Shown one piece after another: positions 43,001-51,616 of a stretch of DNA of 64,000 nucleotides. The stretch lies in contig NZ_JAAOYX010000001.1 in NCBI RefSeq assembly GCF_011759605.1, forward strand, positions 1,488,001-1,552,000, given 5' to 3'. Below the pieces are notes generated by a model, which was given only the letters and a program-made list of their open reading frames with translations, was not told the origin of the DNA and made no database searches. The position numbers were made by a program, and so were the translations under genes. How positions within the stretch are numbered: the first letter of the stretch is position 1; each line of letters starts with the position of its first letter. The DNA is from Luteibacter sp. SG786 (GTDB lineage Bacteria; Pseudomonadota; Gammaproteobacteria; Xanthomonadales; Rhodanobacteraceae).

Positions 43001-44111
43001 TGGACGGCAGAACTCGGACCTGCTAACAAGCTACGTGGCTGAGTTGGCGAAAACGAAGCCACAGTTGGTCGAGATGCTCAAGCGCAGGGCGATCCGTTCG
43101 CCAAAGTTAGCGTCAAACGTGCCCTTGCTCGCCTTCAAGATGGACATTCCGTCTTCAGACATTTTATTGGTCTGTGAGGGCTTGAAGAGCGGCACGCTCA
43201 CGTCACGAGCGCTCTATGCCTGGACGTTCGGAGGCAGGCTTGCCAAGCGTGAGCCCGAGGAAGTCGCGCCGCTGTTCACCGAGATCTTCGCGAAACCCGA
43301 CCAAGCGAACCTGGGCTACGATCTCCTGGGGATGTACGTCCATTCGGACATGGGACGCCTTGAGCACCTTCGCCCGCAACTACGGTCAGCAGCTGATACT
43401 GCGCTCGCCGGTCAGACCAACACCATGAACGACCATCACTTCATCGAACTGATGAAGTGGCTGTTGAGCAAGGGGCGCAACGACGCGGACGCGCGAGCCG
43501 TAGCGCTATCCCTTACGCGTCAGCTCATTGACCGCGTGGACGAAGGATCGCTGGTCGACGAGCGCCGGATCAAGCCACTGCTGCCACTACTGCTTCGTGA
43601 GTTCCCCGAGATCGTTTGGCCCCTGATCGGCAATGCGATCACTTCAAACCCACCGGCGTCCTGGCGTTTCCAGCACTCGCTCGGCAAGGACTATTCTTTT
43701 GGTGGTTCGCAACAGAAGGCCCCTATCGAGGAGCTGTCGGACGACACACTGCTCGCCTGGTGCCACGCCAACCCGGAGGTGGCGCCGGCCTTCCTCGCGC
43801 GCATCCTGCCGCTCTTGACCAGCGAGAGTGATGGTCAGGGCAAGCGCTTCAGCTGCCTGATCCAACGCATAGTCGATGAATTCGGGGAGCGCGATGACGT
43901 GCAGCAGGCCTTGGTCGGAAACATGCATACATTTGGTTGGTCCGGGTCGCTCACGACCTACTACGAGCTGTACGAAGAGCCGCTAACGGCGTTGCACAAG
44001 CATGCGAAAGCGGCTGTTCGGCGCTGGTCCAAGAAAATGTCGGATTCCATGGCCAAGCAGATCGCGCGGGCACAGGACTCCGACGATGAACAGAGCGCAC
44101 AGTACGATTGA
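40029..44111 (+). CDS. HTH-nuclease-STAND NTPase protein, predicted defence effector
   Basis: A 1360-residue multidomain protein. Residues about 18-78 form an MqsA/XRE-type HTH (TPADIRRIRESLGLNQVEAGELL, YESGAITP). Residues about 90-220 look like a PD-(D/E)XK nuclease: GGED with Asp145, then 23 residues later Gln168-x-Lys170 (ILQVKA). A P-loop follows: GLSGLGKSR at 318-326 (Lys324) and Walker B VVVVDR (Asp378). The remainder (about 560-1360) is helical, like the repeat sensors of STAND proteins. The combination is not one I recognise. The gene lies in an accessory region beside a partner gene. Confidence 0.8.
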   Translation: MKKQIKQTAPSKSEAEPMTPADIRRIRESLGLNQVEAGELLGGGIRAFQKYESGAITPAAATISLLRILDADATALGALTGIHVPIQQTGLRPFEITGAHVSALTDRFLVVLTRRLLSAEAAKNRIPPDNIHVASVLTAADGGEDAHITWENGPERTSYLPSRNCILQVKAAAITPGKAAKDVLTAAGDLEPVIRETLEAGGNYIMLCNRAYVRREVVKRVTAVLEAIHAQGVAAKASQIAFRDADQIATWVNEHPQVATWVQEQTQPSLATTFRTYMHWAGRHEHETPFVDDDRLAAVRAGVRPVVEKEREVVRIVGLSGLGKSRLVLEAFADDDETGIRTGDLVLYGVETELGSTTVKGAVQSLADLGKRAVVVVDRCSEETHQDLAAMVKRSSSRLSLITIDHEVPGGSLGKNIDREGPVEMLPNDTLLIKPAKNSLIEALIKNLQPGLPTQDVRRLVKFAGGFPQMAVLSAEAWVADISLATVTQDFLIEQVVIGRRGTNKEELLQGAKLLSVFGLVGFRGEAEAELAQVAALAGTLPEDQLRATFVDLARRRVAQPRGRFVTVQPRPIAHSLAERQWQEWGPQKWDEVLTQAPPLLRRRAAKQLALLNQSRISLDVTRHVCRVGGPLDSYDAICNGANASVIDSLSEIDARATGELLERVFDTLPNGALKDFGGDARSEIRWAAQRIAFVPATFELGARLLFRLAMAENETWRNNCTGQFKSLFPAYLGDTAADGDARLALLDDLIDQDIPEQNTLLAAALESGAEVQHFSRSVGIESHGLRKALEPWNPSNKVAVDYILECLERLLRFALIDDTAGEIAKKALANDIRGLILVGFLDFVEKAVTQLVQAQGRYWPRAMASLGDVITYDAAGMTQEDLARVYSILAMVSPDDLSGRLKLLVTEMPWDYPCDEKLDFNEREVRQQETIAELAVEALAQPEVLIAELPALSTGEQRMAGSFGTALAANANDKVSWLWRVVKAYRAAPSGRQNSDLLTSYVAELAKTKPQLVEMLKRRAIRSPKLASNVPLLAFKMDIPSSDILLVCEGLKSGTLTSRALYAWTFGGRLAKREPEEVAPLFTEIFAKPDQANLGYDLLGMYVHSDMGRLEHLRPQLRSAADTALAGQTNTMNDHHFIELMKWLLSKGRNDADARAVALSLTRQLIDRVDEGSLVDERRIKPLLPLLLREFPEIVWPLIGNAITSNPPASWRFQHSLGKDYSFGGSQQKAPIEELSDDTLLAWCHANPEVAPAFLARILPLLTSESDGQGKRFSCLIQRIVDEFGERDDVQQALVGNMHTFGWSGSLTTYYELYEEPLTALHKHAKAAVRRWSKKMSDSMAKQIARAQDSDDEQSAQYD

Positions 44112-44130
44112 CCCGCCATAAGGGAGGCAT

Positions 44131-45246
44131 ATGACAAAGAGCGTTCTGATAGGGCACGCGCTCACCGGCGACGTCGAAAGGGCTGGCCGATCGCGTGATG
44201 TGGCGTCCGGCCTGATCCCGCGCAACCGTCTCAAATGGGTGCCGCCCTCGGTGCGCCTGGCACACGAGTACTGCTTCTTCTTGCATGATACTTGCGTTCA
44301 CATGCTCGCCGAATACGAAAAGGCGCGTGCACACCTCGTGCGGTTCAAATTCCGAGATGCTGACGAGGCCGATCGGTTCGAGAAGTTGTCGAGCGCAGTC
44401 GGCTCGATAGAAGCGCTCAAACAGCTTGGGCGTTTGGAAGAGGCCAAACGCGTCGCCATCAATACCATCACGATTGGTATGGTATCGGATTGCCTTCATC
44501 ACATCTACGAAGCGTTGCGTTGCATGGAACGACGCAAGGTAGTGGTGGCGTTCAACCTCTTTCGGAAGCCGTTGTTGGACAACTTGGTCTATCTGGCTTG
44601 GATGCTCGGAGATGAGGACGGTTTCTACGAGGCCTTTGCAAATCAATCTCCCGCCGGGCTAGCTCCAAAGATCGTCGGCAATCACCGCCAGGCAATCTTG
44701 CAGGCCGCCCTAGAGAAGACGGTACTCAAAAATGCTCTCAAAAGCGACTGGCTTCACTCCGTCCTATTCAAGGACTCCTATGAAAGAGGCCTATACAAAA
44801 TCCTCCAGCGGGCCGTTCACCTGATAACTGTAGACCGCGAGGCCGTGCGAACGGAGCCGATGAACTTCAATTTCATCTTCAAGAACCACACTGAAGATGA
44901 CTCCTACGAGGGCCTTTACGAGGTATTGCCGACCGTGCTGCTATTCCTGTCGCACGTCATCCTGGGTCTCTATGACCGCATGAAGAATATGGACCCAGGC
45001 GCGAGAAGTGCGTTCGAGGTTCGGACGATCCTCGGAATGTATACGCTTGGTGACGATCCTGCGCAGGTCAACGAGGTCAAACGGATTCTAGATCCCTTGG
45101 CAACGCTTCTTGCATGTCCGCAGTGCGGGACTAAGCTTGCTCTGACCAAGCACAACTTAGCCAGGCTGCTCATGCGCGAGTCGTTCCGATGCACTGGCTG
45201 CAGGGTCGTCACGTCCTTTCCGTTATCCTACCTATTTAACTCGTAG
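44131..45246 (+). CDS. Helical zinc-ribbon partner protein
   Basis: A 371-residue protein, 19 bases downstream of the HTH-NTPase gene with a strong AGGGAGG, so it is very likely co-transcribed with it. The first 320 residues are helical with no clear family, although the stretch SDCLHHIYEALRC...FRKPLLDNLVYL resembles DUF5677/HEPN-type helical bundles. The C-terminus carries a zinc ribbon (CPQCG at 329-332 and CTGC at 354-357). A role as DNA- or RNA-binding partner of the upstream NTPase is a guess from the pairing. Confidence 0.65.
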   Translation: MTKSVLIGHALTGDVERAGRSRDVASGLIPRNRLKWVPPSVRLAHEYCFFLHDTCVHMLAEYEKARAHLVRFKFRDADEADRFEKLSSAVGSIEALKQLGRLEEAKRVAINTITIGMVSDCLHHIYEALRCMERRKVVVAFNLFRKPLLDNLVYLAWMLGDEDGFYEAFANQSPAGLAPKIVGNHRQAILQAALEKTVLKNALKSDWLHSVLFKDSYERGLYKILQRAVHLITVDREAVRTEPMNFNFIFKNHTEDDSYEGLYEVLPTVLLFLSHVILGLYDRMKNMDPGARSAFEVRTILGMYTLGDDPAQVNEVKRILDPLATLLACPQCGTKLALTKHNLARLLMRESFRCTGCRVVTSFPLSYLFNS

Positions 45247-46027
45247 TGCAGTGCTCGATTGTGCCGCCTTTGGCCTCCTTCTCTCGCCTGTGCGAAGATG
45301 ACAAGCAAGTAGAAAATGAACGACGGCGGAGCAGCGCGCGAAGAGATTAACGCCCACTGGCAGCTTGAACCTCAACTCAGTTTAATTTGCTATGGTGGAG
45401 GTTGATTACGGAAACTGGGCGTGACCGCTTGGGTGCGGAAGTCGAAGCCTGCACCTTCCCTCGATAACCAGCCCTAATCACCCGTCGTCAGAGGATCCAT
45501 CGGCCCTATCATCGGCAGATCATATTCAACGTTAGCTGGCTGCTGCCGATTCATGGATTGCCTCCAATACTCTATCGACGGAAGCGCCTGGGCAACACCC
45601 TTCGTTCAATATGACGTGGTGTATGCCGCTCACACCGGCTCCGCAGGCTGGTCGCTAGAGATCTCCTGGGTAAATGTGGTATCGCACCGGCCGCCCCCGC
45701 TTCTCGATCTGGCTCGTGGTAGAGCGTACTGAGTCAGTAGCAGTGATGCCTTGCGTTGCCGACATCCCAGCAACCCCGCCCTATTCTCGACAACCTAGCC
45801 TGATGGCGCGATCCAGTTGCATCCGCACGGATGCGTATCACTTACAACAGCTCCGCATCGATGCGCTCGATTTGCCTCCCTGGTCCAGCCGTCAGATCAC
45901 ATAGCCACCAGAGACCTCGATCTACTGCGCGTTCGCCCATCCGCCTTCGGGTGACAGGCACGTGCCCCCTTCTCGCAAAGCGGCACGTGGTGGCGACGCG
46001 CCGGGCAGAGACGCCCGTCGCGCAGCA
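45247..46027. other. Gene-free stretch of about 780 bp
   Basis: Only short frames (up to about 90 codons) with no family resemblance occur here, with several stops in every frame. A GC-rich inverted repeat sits near its right end, just downstream of the LysR stop (46028). I find no tRNA, integrase or attachment-site duplication. It probably is decayed sequence at the right edge of the accessory region. Confidence 0.5.
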
Positions 46028-46885
46028 TCACGCCACCGCGTCAGCGAAGCGCTCGCTCAACAGATCCAGCAGGCTGCGCAGTCGATTCAGCCGTTTCAGG
46101 TCCTTGTGGTAGCCCAGCCACGTGTCGCGTGACGGCGGCGCCTCGCCCAGGTCGATGCGGCGCAGCGTCGGAAAGGCGTCACCGAGCGCCACCGGCAGCA
46201 CGGCCAGGCCGATCCCTTCGGCGCACATACGCGCTTGCGCCTCGCGGTTGTTGCTGGTGAACGCCACCGTGGCATGCGGCAGGTGCTTCTTTAGCCAGCC
46301 CACGTCGGGCATGCCGCCGAACGCGGCGTTCATGGTGACCAGGCGTGCGCCGCGGCCATCCTTGCGCAGACGGGCTCCGCCGGCGCTTGCATACAACGCA
46401 TAAGGCATGCGCAGCAGGCGGCGCGAGATCACGTCCGGCTCGTCGAACGCCTTGATGCGGAATGCCAGGTCTGCCTCGCGCCGCGCCAGACTGTAGAGGC
46501 GCGCGTCGGTAAGTAACTCCACTGTCACCGCGGGATGCCGCCGGGCGAACTCGGCCAGCACCGGCGCGAGCACGTAGCTTCCGAACCAGTCCGACGCCGC
46601 CAGTCGAAGCTGCCCGCTCAGCGTGCTCTCGCGGCCGGCCAGCGCACGCTCGAAGGCGAGTGCTTCCTCCTCCATGCGCTCGGCGCTGGCTACCACCGCC
46701 ATGCCCTCATCGGTGAGCACGAAGCCGTCGGCCGTGCGCTGGAACAGCGTCTGCCCTACCGCGGCCTCAAGCGCGCGCAGGCGCCGGCCCATGGTGGGCT
46801 GGGTCTGTCCCACCGCACGCGCTGCAGCGCCCAGCGAACCCTCGCGTGCGATGGCGAGGAAGATGCGCACGTCGTTCCAATCCAT
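46028..46885 (-). CDS. LysR family regulator
   Basis: A 285-residue LysR regulator. The HTH reads MDWNDVRIFLAIAREGSLGAAARAVGQTQPTMGRRLRALE, followed by the usual two-lobed inducer domain. ATG 46885 has a CGGAG site and fits the family's N-terminus. It is divergent from the quinone oxidoreductase at 47003. The intergenic palindrome at 46909-46924 is the likely binding site, so the oxidoreductase is the probable target. Confidence 0.87.
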   Translation of the reverse strand: MDWNDVRIFLAIAREGSLGAAARAVGQTQPTMGRRLRALEAAVGQTLFQRTADGFVLTDEGMAVVASAERMEEEALAFERALAGRESTLSGQLRLAASDWFGSYVLAPVLAEFARRHPAVTVELLTDARLYSLARREADLAFRIKAFDEPDVISRRLLRMPYALYASAGGARLRKDGRGARLVTMNAAFGGMPDVGWLKKHLPHATVAFTSNNREAQARMCAEGIGLAVLPVALGDAFPTLRRIDLGEAPPSRDTWLGYHKDLKRLNRLRSLLDLLSERFADAVA

Positions 46886-46908
46886 CGCCGGCTCCGTCAG
46901 TGAGAGTT

Positions 46909-46924
46909 CATGCATTTTTGCATG
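46909..46924. promoter_or_regulatory. Candidate LysR operator
   Basis: A perfect inverted repeat CATGCA-TTTT-TGCATG lies 23 bases from the LysR start and 78 bases from the oxidoreductase start. It contains the T-N11-A dyad pattern expected of LysR sites. Confidence 0.55.
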
Positions 46925-47002
46925 GATGGAAAACGAAAACGTCGATTCCCATGCACGTGGATCGGATCCATCATGGCGCCACCTTCCGATGGACACCTCG
47001 CC

Positions 47003-48010
47003 ATGAACGCGCTTCCCACCACCATGCAAGCCGCCGTCGCCGGACAGATCGACACCCCGCTACGCCTCGTGGAGCTTGGCGTGCCAGCGCCCGGCCCGGG
47101 CCAGGTGCTGGTGCGCGTGGCCGCCGCCGGGCTCAATCCGCTGGACACCAAGATCCGCGCCGGCAAGGCAGCGCACGCGAGACATCAGCTACCGGCGGTG
47201 CTGGGTATCGACCTGGCTGGTACCGTGGTGGCGCTGGGTACTGACGTCCATCAGTGGCAAATAGGCGACGCCGTCTACGGCATGACTGGCGGCGTCGGCG
47301 GCGTGCAGGGTTCCCTTGCCGAATACGCGGCGGTGGATGCCGCACTGTTGGCGCCGAAGCCCGCGAATCTGTCCATGCGCGAAGCCGCAGCGATGCCGCT
47401 GGGTTTCATCACCGCTTACGAGGGTCTGGTGGATCGGGCCGGTGTGCATGAAGGCCAGCGCGTGCTGGTGCACGGCGGCGCCGGCGGCGTCGGGCATCTC
47501 GCCCTGCAGCTCGCCCGTGCCCGCGGCGCGGAGGTGTTCGCCACCGGCAGCGCCGCGCAGAAGCCCATGATCGAGGGCTACGGCGCCACCGCCATCGACT
47601 ACACCACCACACCGGTTGCCGACTACGTGCAGGCGTACACCGATGGCGAAGGCTTCGACGTCATCTATGACACGGTCGGCGGCGCCACGCTGGACGCCTC
47701 GTTCGAGGCAGTGCGCACGTATCAAGGCCACGTGGTCAGCGCGCTCGGCTGGGGCACGCACGCGCTGGCACCGCTGTCGTTTCGCGCAGGTACTTATTCC
47801 GGCGTGTTCACCCTGCGCCCGCTGCTCACCGGTCAGGGCCGCGCCCACCATGGCGAGATCCTTCGGCAGGCCACCGCGCTGGCCGAGCAGGGCCACCTGC
47901 GTACGCACCTCGACCCGCATCGCTTCTCGCTGGCTGAGGCGGAGCAGGCTTATCAGCTGATCGAGAGTGGCAAGGCCGCCGGCAAAGTGGTGGTGGATGT
48001 CGCGGGTTAA
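47003..48010 (+). CDS. NADP-dependent quinone oxidoreductase (MDR)
   Basis: A 335-residue MDR enzyme. It shows VPAPGPGQVLVRVAAAGLNPLDTKIRAG, the NADPH loop HGGAGGVGHLALQLARARGAEVF and the AVLGIDLAGTV motif. No structural zinc Cys set is present, so it falls in the zeta-crystallin/QOR type. ATG 47003 is used; longer frames upstream (46910, 46973) have no family support. It is divergent from its likely regulator, LysR. Confidence 0.85.
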   Translation: MNALPTTMQAAVAGQIDTPLRLVELGVPAPGPGQVLVRVAAAGLNPLDTKIRAGKAAHARHQLPAVLGIDLAGTVVALGTDVHQWQIGDAVYGMTGGVGGVQGSLAEYAAVDAALLAPKPANLSMREAAAMPLGFITAYEGLVDRAGVHEGQRVLVHGGAGGVGHLALQLARARGAEVFATGSAAQKPMIEGYGATAIDYTTTPVADYVQAYTDGEGFDVIYDTVGGATLDASFEAVRTYQGHVVSALGWGTHALAPLSFRAGTYSGVFTLRPLLTGQGRAHHGEILRQATALAEQGHLRTHLDPHRFSLAEAEQAYQLIESGKAAGKVVVDVAG

Positions 48011-48190
48011 AACGCGAGCTGGCGTTGGGTCATCATTCCTGTTGCGATCTTGCTAAGAACGTACAAGCGCTTAGACGGCGCTGTGTCGTAGCTTCTCACT
48101 GAGCATGGCGATCGCGAGCTGGCGGTCGTCGTCAGAAACTCCGGTGCCTGCCCCATGTTGCACGGCTTATTGCTTAGCTGGAGGATCAAC

Positions 48191-49537
48191 ATGGGACCCC
48201 CACGGTCGCGTCGCACAGTTCCGCTGCCTCCGGCCCTGCCCGACCGAGGCCCTTCAGGTGTAGATCCGTGGTTGAAGACGCTGTTGCAGAGCGTGATAGC
48301 GAGCACTGCCCTTTTCTGCGGCCAGGCCTTATCCGATGAGATTGACGACCAAAAGGCACGCCTCACCCGAGAAGGTGTGACCCCTGCATTGATATATGAC
48401 GGAATCGCTGCCGCAAATACTTCTGGCGGCATCCGAACAGGCACGGCCTATGTCGGCAATCTGCGCTTGCAGCTTGCCTTGGATGGCAACAAACTGTTTC
48501 ATGCGCCAGGCTGGACAGCGTTTTTCCAGGTGCTATCGATACACGGCGGCCAACCAAGCAACTTCGTTGGAGACGCTCAAGGCGTCAATAGCTATGCGGC
48601 AAAGCCGGCGTTGCGATTCTACGAAGCATGGGGACAGTACAGCTCGCTGAGTGGACGTTGGTCGCTTCTCGCCGGCCGATATGATCTCAACTCGGAATTC
48701 TATCGCCTCGCGTCCAGCGGTCTTTTCTTGAACAGTTCGTTCGGCATGGGGCCTGAGTTCTCCCAAAGCGGCATCGGTGGACCGTCCATCTTTCCCGATA
48801 CCTCATTCGGAGCCAGGGTTACCTTCAAACCCAGCTCAAGCATTCTGATTCGTACGGCGATCATGGACGGCGTGCCGGCCAATCGGACCGATGAGCAGAA
48901 CCGATTTCCTGGCCAAAAAGACGGTCTACTGCTTGTCTCCGAGATCGCCTTCCTGACTCGCCCGGGGTCAGGTGGTTCACAGGGCATTTCCAAATACCGG
49001 GTGGGTCGCGGTGCGAACTTCCCCGCTTACGACGATAAATTTGCCATCGGAGCATGGCACTACACCGGCACGTTTCGCGACCTGAGCCGCGTTGATAGCA
49101 AAGGACGCCCTTTGCAACATGAAGGCAGCAGCGGCGCTTACGTACTGATTGACCGAACCCTGTTCAGGTCGCCCGCCAATCCCAAGGCCCGATTGTCGGG
49201 CTTCCTGCAATACGGCGTCGGGGACGGGAGAATCAATCAGTTTGACTCGTTCGTCGCCGCGGGTCTTACAGCCTCCGGGTTCATGACAAGCAGGCCGGAC
49301 GATACGTTTGGCATCGCCCTCACCTCTGCACGGAACGGATCGCACTACATCGACTCGCTGAACATGCAGGCGATTCCAACGACGACCGCCGAGACTTCCA
49401 TTGAGGCTACCTATCTTCTTCAGGTGAATCCGAGGTTGGCCATTCAACCGGATATTCAGTACGTGATTCATCCTGGCACGAACCCCACGAGAGCAAATGC
49501 AACCGTTGTCCAGGTGCATTTTCAATGGATGCTCTAG
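48191..49537 (+). CDS. OprB-type carbohydrate porin
   Basis: A 448-residue outer-membrane porin of the OprB family. ATG 48191 has GGAGGA five bases upstream. An N-terminal segment near 35-50 (TLLQSVIASTALFCGQAL) acts as signal. The mature part has LTREGVTPALIYDG, GTAYVGNLRLQLALDG, YEAWGQY and the C-terminal FQWML, ending in an aromatic-rich beta strand as usual for porins. The N-terminus is longer than normal for a signal peptide. Confidence 0.82.
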   Translation: MGPPRSRRTVPLPPALPDRGPSGVDPWLKTLLQSVIASTALFCGQALSDEIDDQKARLTREGVTPALIYDGIAAANTSGGIRTGTAYVGNLRLQLALDGNKLFHAPGWTAFFQVLSIHGGQPSNFVGDAQGVNSYAAKPALRFYEAWGQYSSLSGRWSLLAGRYDLNSEFYRLASSGLFLNSSFGMGPEFSQSGIGGPSIFPDTSFGARVTFKPSSSILIRTAIMDGVPANRTDEQNRFPGQKDGLLLVSEIAFLTRPGSGGSQGISKYRVGRGANFPAYDDKFAIGAWHYTGTFRDLSRVDSKGRPLQHEGSSGAYVLIDRTLFRSPANPKARLSGFLQYGVGDGRINQFDSFVAAGLTASGFMTSRPDDTFGIALTSARNGSHYIDSLNMQAIPTTTAETSIEATYLLQVNPRLAIQPDIQYVIHPGTNPTRANATVVQVHFQWML

Positions 49538-49562
49538 GGGACATGGGCGCTGCAGTCACGGT

Positions 49563-50081
49563 TCACACCATCCTTCGCAACGTGTTGTCGTGGCGAAGGA
49601 AGTGATGCCATAGCGATGCGACCAGGTGGGCGCCGATCACCCAGTAGAAGATCTCCCCGAGTGCCTCGTGAAGTTCACCGATCGACTCATGCGCAGCATG
49701 ATCAGGCGCGACCAGCGCCGGAAGTGACCAGCCGCCCCACGGCAGGCTGACAAGTTCGCCGCCATAGTTGACCTGGAGTATGCCAAGTACCGGCTGCACC
49801 AACAGGAATGCATACAAGGCGAGATGCGACACGCGGGCGACCATGGCCACCATCTTTCCGGGCGCGGGAACGATGGGCGGCGGTCGGGTGGTGAGTCGGG
49901 AAAGAATGCGGGGTATCAACAGGACCAGCACGGCAAGCCCTGCCAGATAATGCCATCGCATGATTGCCGGGGCTTCGTCGTCACCGATGTTGACGAAGAC
50001 ATACGCTGCCACGACAGCCAGGACCGTGAGCCAATGTGTCCATCGGACAAGTAAGGCATAGCGGTTCGAAGGTTGATGCAT
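49563..50081 (-). CDS. Cytochrome b561 family protein
   Basis: A 172-residue four-helix di-haem membrane protein of the bacterial b561 (CybB) family. Candidate haem His residues lie in RWTHWLTVLAVV, MRWHYLAGLAVLV and VSHLALYAFLL, and in the last helix GAHLVASLWHHFLRHD. ATG 50081 has GAGGG upstream. It may take electrons from the quinone pool or from superoxide. It is convergent with the OprB gene and 150 bases before the response regulator. Confidence 0.87.
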   Translation of the reverse strand: MHQPSNRYALLVRWTHWLTVLAVVAAYVFVNIGDDEAPAIMRWHYLAGLAVLVLLIPRILSRLTTRPPPIVPAPGKMVAMVARVSHLALYAFLLVQPVLGILQVNYGGELVSLPWGGWSLPALVAPDHAAHESIGELHEALGEIFYWVIGAHLVASLWHHFLRHDNTLRRMV

Positions 50082-50230
50082 CGGTGTCACCCTCATGTGG
50101 GCGGCAATGCATGGCATGGGCATGCCGCGATCGAGCTCGGATACCGACAGGATCATCCGGCGGGCACACCCACTTATTGATCAGGATCAAGCAGCAGGTC
50201 AAAGACCCGTGCCGGGATGCGCGCTAAGTT

Positions 50231-51616
50231 TTAGCTAAGCCCCAATCGCTTGATCTTGTACCAAAGCGCACGCTCACTGATCTGAAGCAGCCGCGCCGCG
50301 GCAGCCTTGCTTCCGCCTGCCCGCTTCAGTGCCTCGTCGATCAGGTGCCGCTCCAACTCATCCACGTGCAGGCGCAGGGAGAGTGAGTCCGAGCCGTGCG
50401 GCATGGCTTTCGCATCGACATCGGCTGCGCCGGCCGTAGGCACGACTGGCGCCGGGCCAAGGCCCGCAGGCAGGTGTGCCACCGTGATCAGATCGCCGCG
50501 GCACAGGACCATGGCTCGTTCGATGAGGTTTTCGAGCTCACGCACATTCCCCGGCCAGGCGTAGCCTTCCAGGATCGCCAGCGCGTCGGGCGACATCCGC
50601 GGCGGCGTCCGGCTGAGTTCGATCGAGTACTTGTGTATGAAGTAGTCGACGAGCAACGGGATATCGCCATGCCGGTCACGCAGGAGCGGCACGTCCACCC
50701 GAACCACGTTGAGCCTGAAATACAGGTCTCGCCGGAGCAAGCCCGCATCCACAGACTGTTGCGGATCCCGGTTGGTGGCCGCTACGACGCGCAGATCGAC
50801 CGGCGTGGCCGTGTTGCCGCCTACTTTTTCGATCACGCCTTCCTGCAGGACGCGAAGCAGCTTCGCCTGGAGACCGACGGGCATCTCCGTGATCTCGTCC
50901 AGGAAGAGCGTTCCGCCACTGGCCAACTCGCACTTGCCGATACGATCACGCAAGGCGCCGGTGAACGCACCCTTGATGTGCCCGAACAATTCGCTCTCGA
51001 GCAACTCGGAGGGAATGGCAGCGCAGTTGATCGGCACGAAAAGCCCGCTGCGCCCCGACGCCTCGTGGATCGCCCGCGCCACCAACTCCTTGCCTGTGCC
51101 CGTTTCGCCGACGATAAAGACGCTGCTGCGGGTCGGAGCCACTTGTTTCAGGAGATCGTAAAGGTCCTGCATGGGCTTGCTCGTGCCCACGAAGTCGCCC
51201 CAGCCACGGGACACCTCCTCCTTCAGAAAGCGGTTCTCACGCTGCACCACCTGCATCGTCAGCGCGCGCGTGACCGCCATCTCGATGGTTTCCATCTCGA
51301 ACGGGCGGATGACGTAGTCGGCTGCACCCACCTTCATCGCCGCGACGGCGGTTTCGATGGTCCCGTAGGCAGTCATCACGATGACCGGAATATCGTTGTC
51401 GGCCTCACGCAGCGCACGCAGCAGGCCGATGCCGTCCAGCCTGGGCATGCGAAGGTCGGTCAGCACGAGGTCGAACGATCCCGTCTCGAGGATCGCCAGT
51501 GCTTCCTGGCCATCGCTCGCCTGCTCCACGTCGTGCCCCATGGATTTCAGGGAAAGCTCCAGGATGCGACGCATCTTCGCTTCGTCGTCTACCACCAGGA
51601 TGCGTTTTGCGGTCAT
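50231..51616 (-). CDS. NtrC-type sigma-54 response regulator
   Basis: A 461-residue regulator. The receiver holds ILVVDDEAKMRRILELS and the Asp in LVLTDLRMPRLDG. The AAA+ domain has GETGTGKELVARAIH (Walker A), the sigma-54 contact loop GAFTGA, and GGTLFLDEITEM (Walker B). The C-terminal Fis-type HTH is SKAAAARLLQISERALWYKIK. It should activate sigma-54 promoters when phosphorylated. It overlaps the kinase gene upstream by four bases (51613-51616). Confidence 0.93.
   Translation of the reverse strand: MTAKRILVVDDEAKMRRILELSLKSMGHDVEQASDGQEALAILETGSFDLVLTDLRMPRLDGIGLLRALREADNDIPVIVMTAYGTIETAVAAMKVGAADYVIRPFEMETIEMAVTRALTMQVVQRENRFLKEEVSRGWGDFVGTSKPMQDLYDLLKQVAPTRSSVFIVGETGTGKELVARAIHEASGRSGLFVPINCAAIPSELLESELFGHIKGAFTGALRDRIGKCELASGGTLFLDEITEMPVGLQAKLLRVLQEGVIEKVGGNTATPVDLRVVAATNRDPQQSVDAGLLRRDLYFRLNVVRVDVPLLRDRHGDIPLLVDYFIHKYSIELSRTPPRMSPDALAILEGYAWPGNVRELENLIERAMVLCRGDLITVAHLPAGLGPAPVVPTAGAADVDAKAMPHGSDSLSLRLHVDELERHLIDEALKRAGGSKAAAARLLQISERALWYKIKRLGLS

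Noticed and set aside
32300-46000. Search for an integrase, attachment sites or CRISPR array in the island
   Set aside because: No integrase gene, no flanking tRNA and no array of spacers were found; the only repeats are the 31-bp units at 37681-37770.
45674-46112. Two short plus-strand frames in the gene-free stretch
   Set aside because: They have no recognisable domain and proline/serine/arginine-rich composition typical of random GC-rich reading frames.
48062-48160. 33-codon minus-strand frame (DDDRQLAIAMLSEKLRHSAV-like tail)
   Set aside because: It looks like a plausible protein tail but is too short and has no partner upstream; it may be a fossil.
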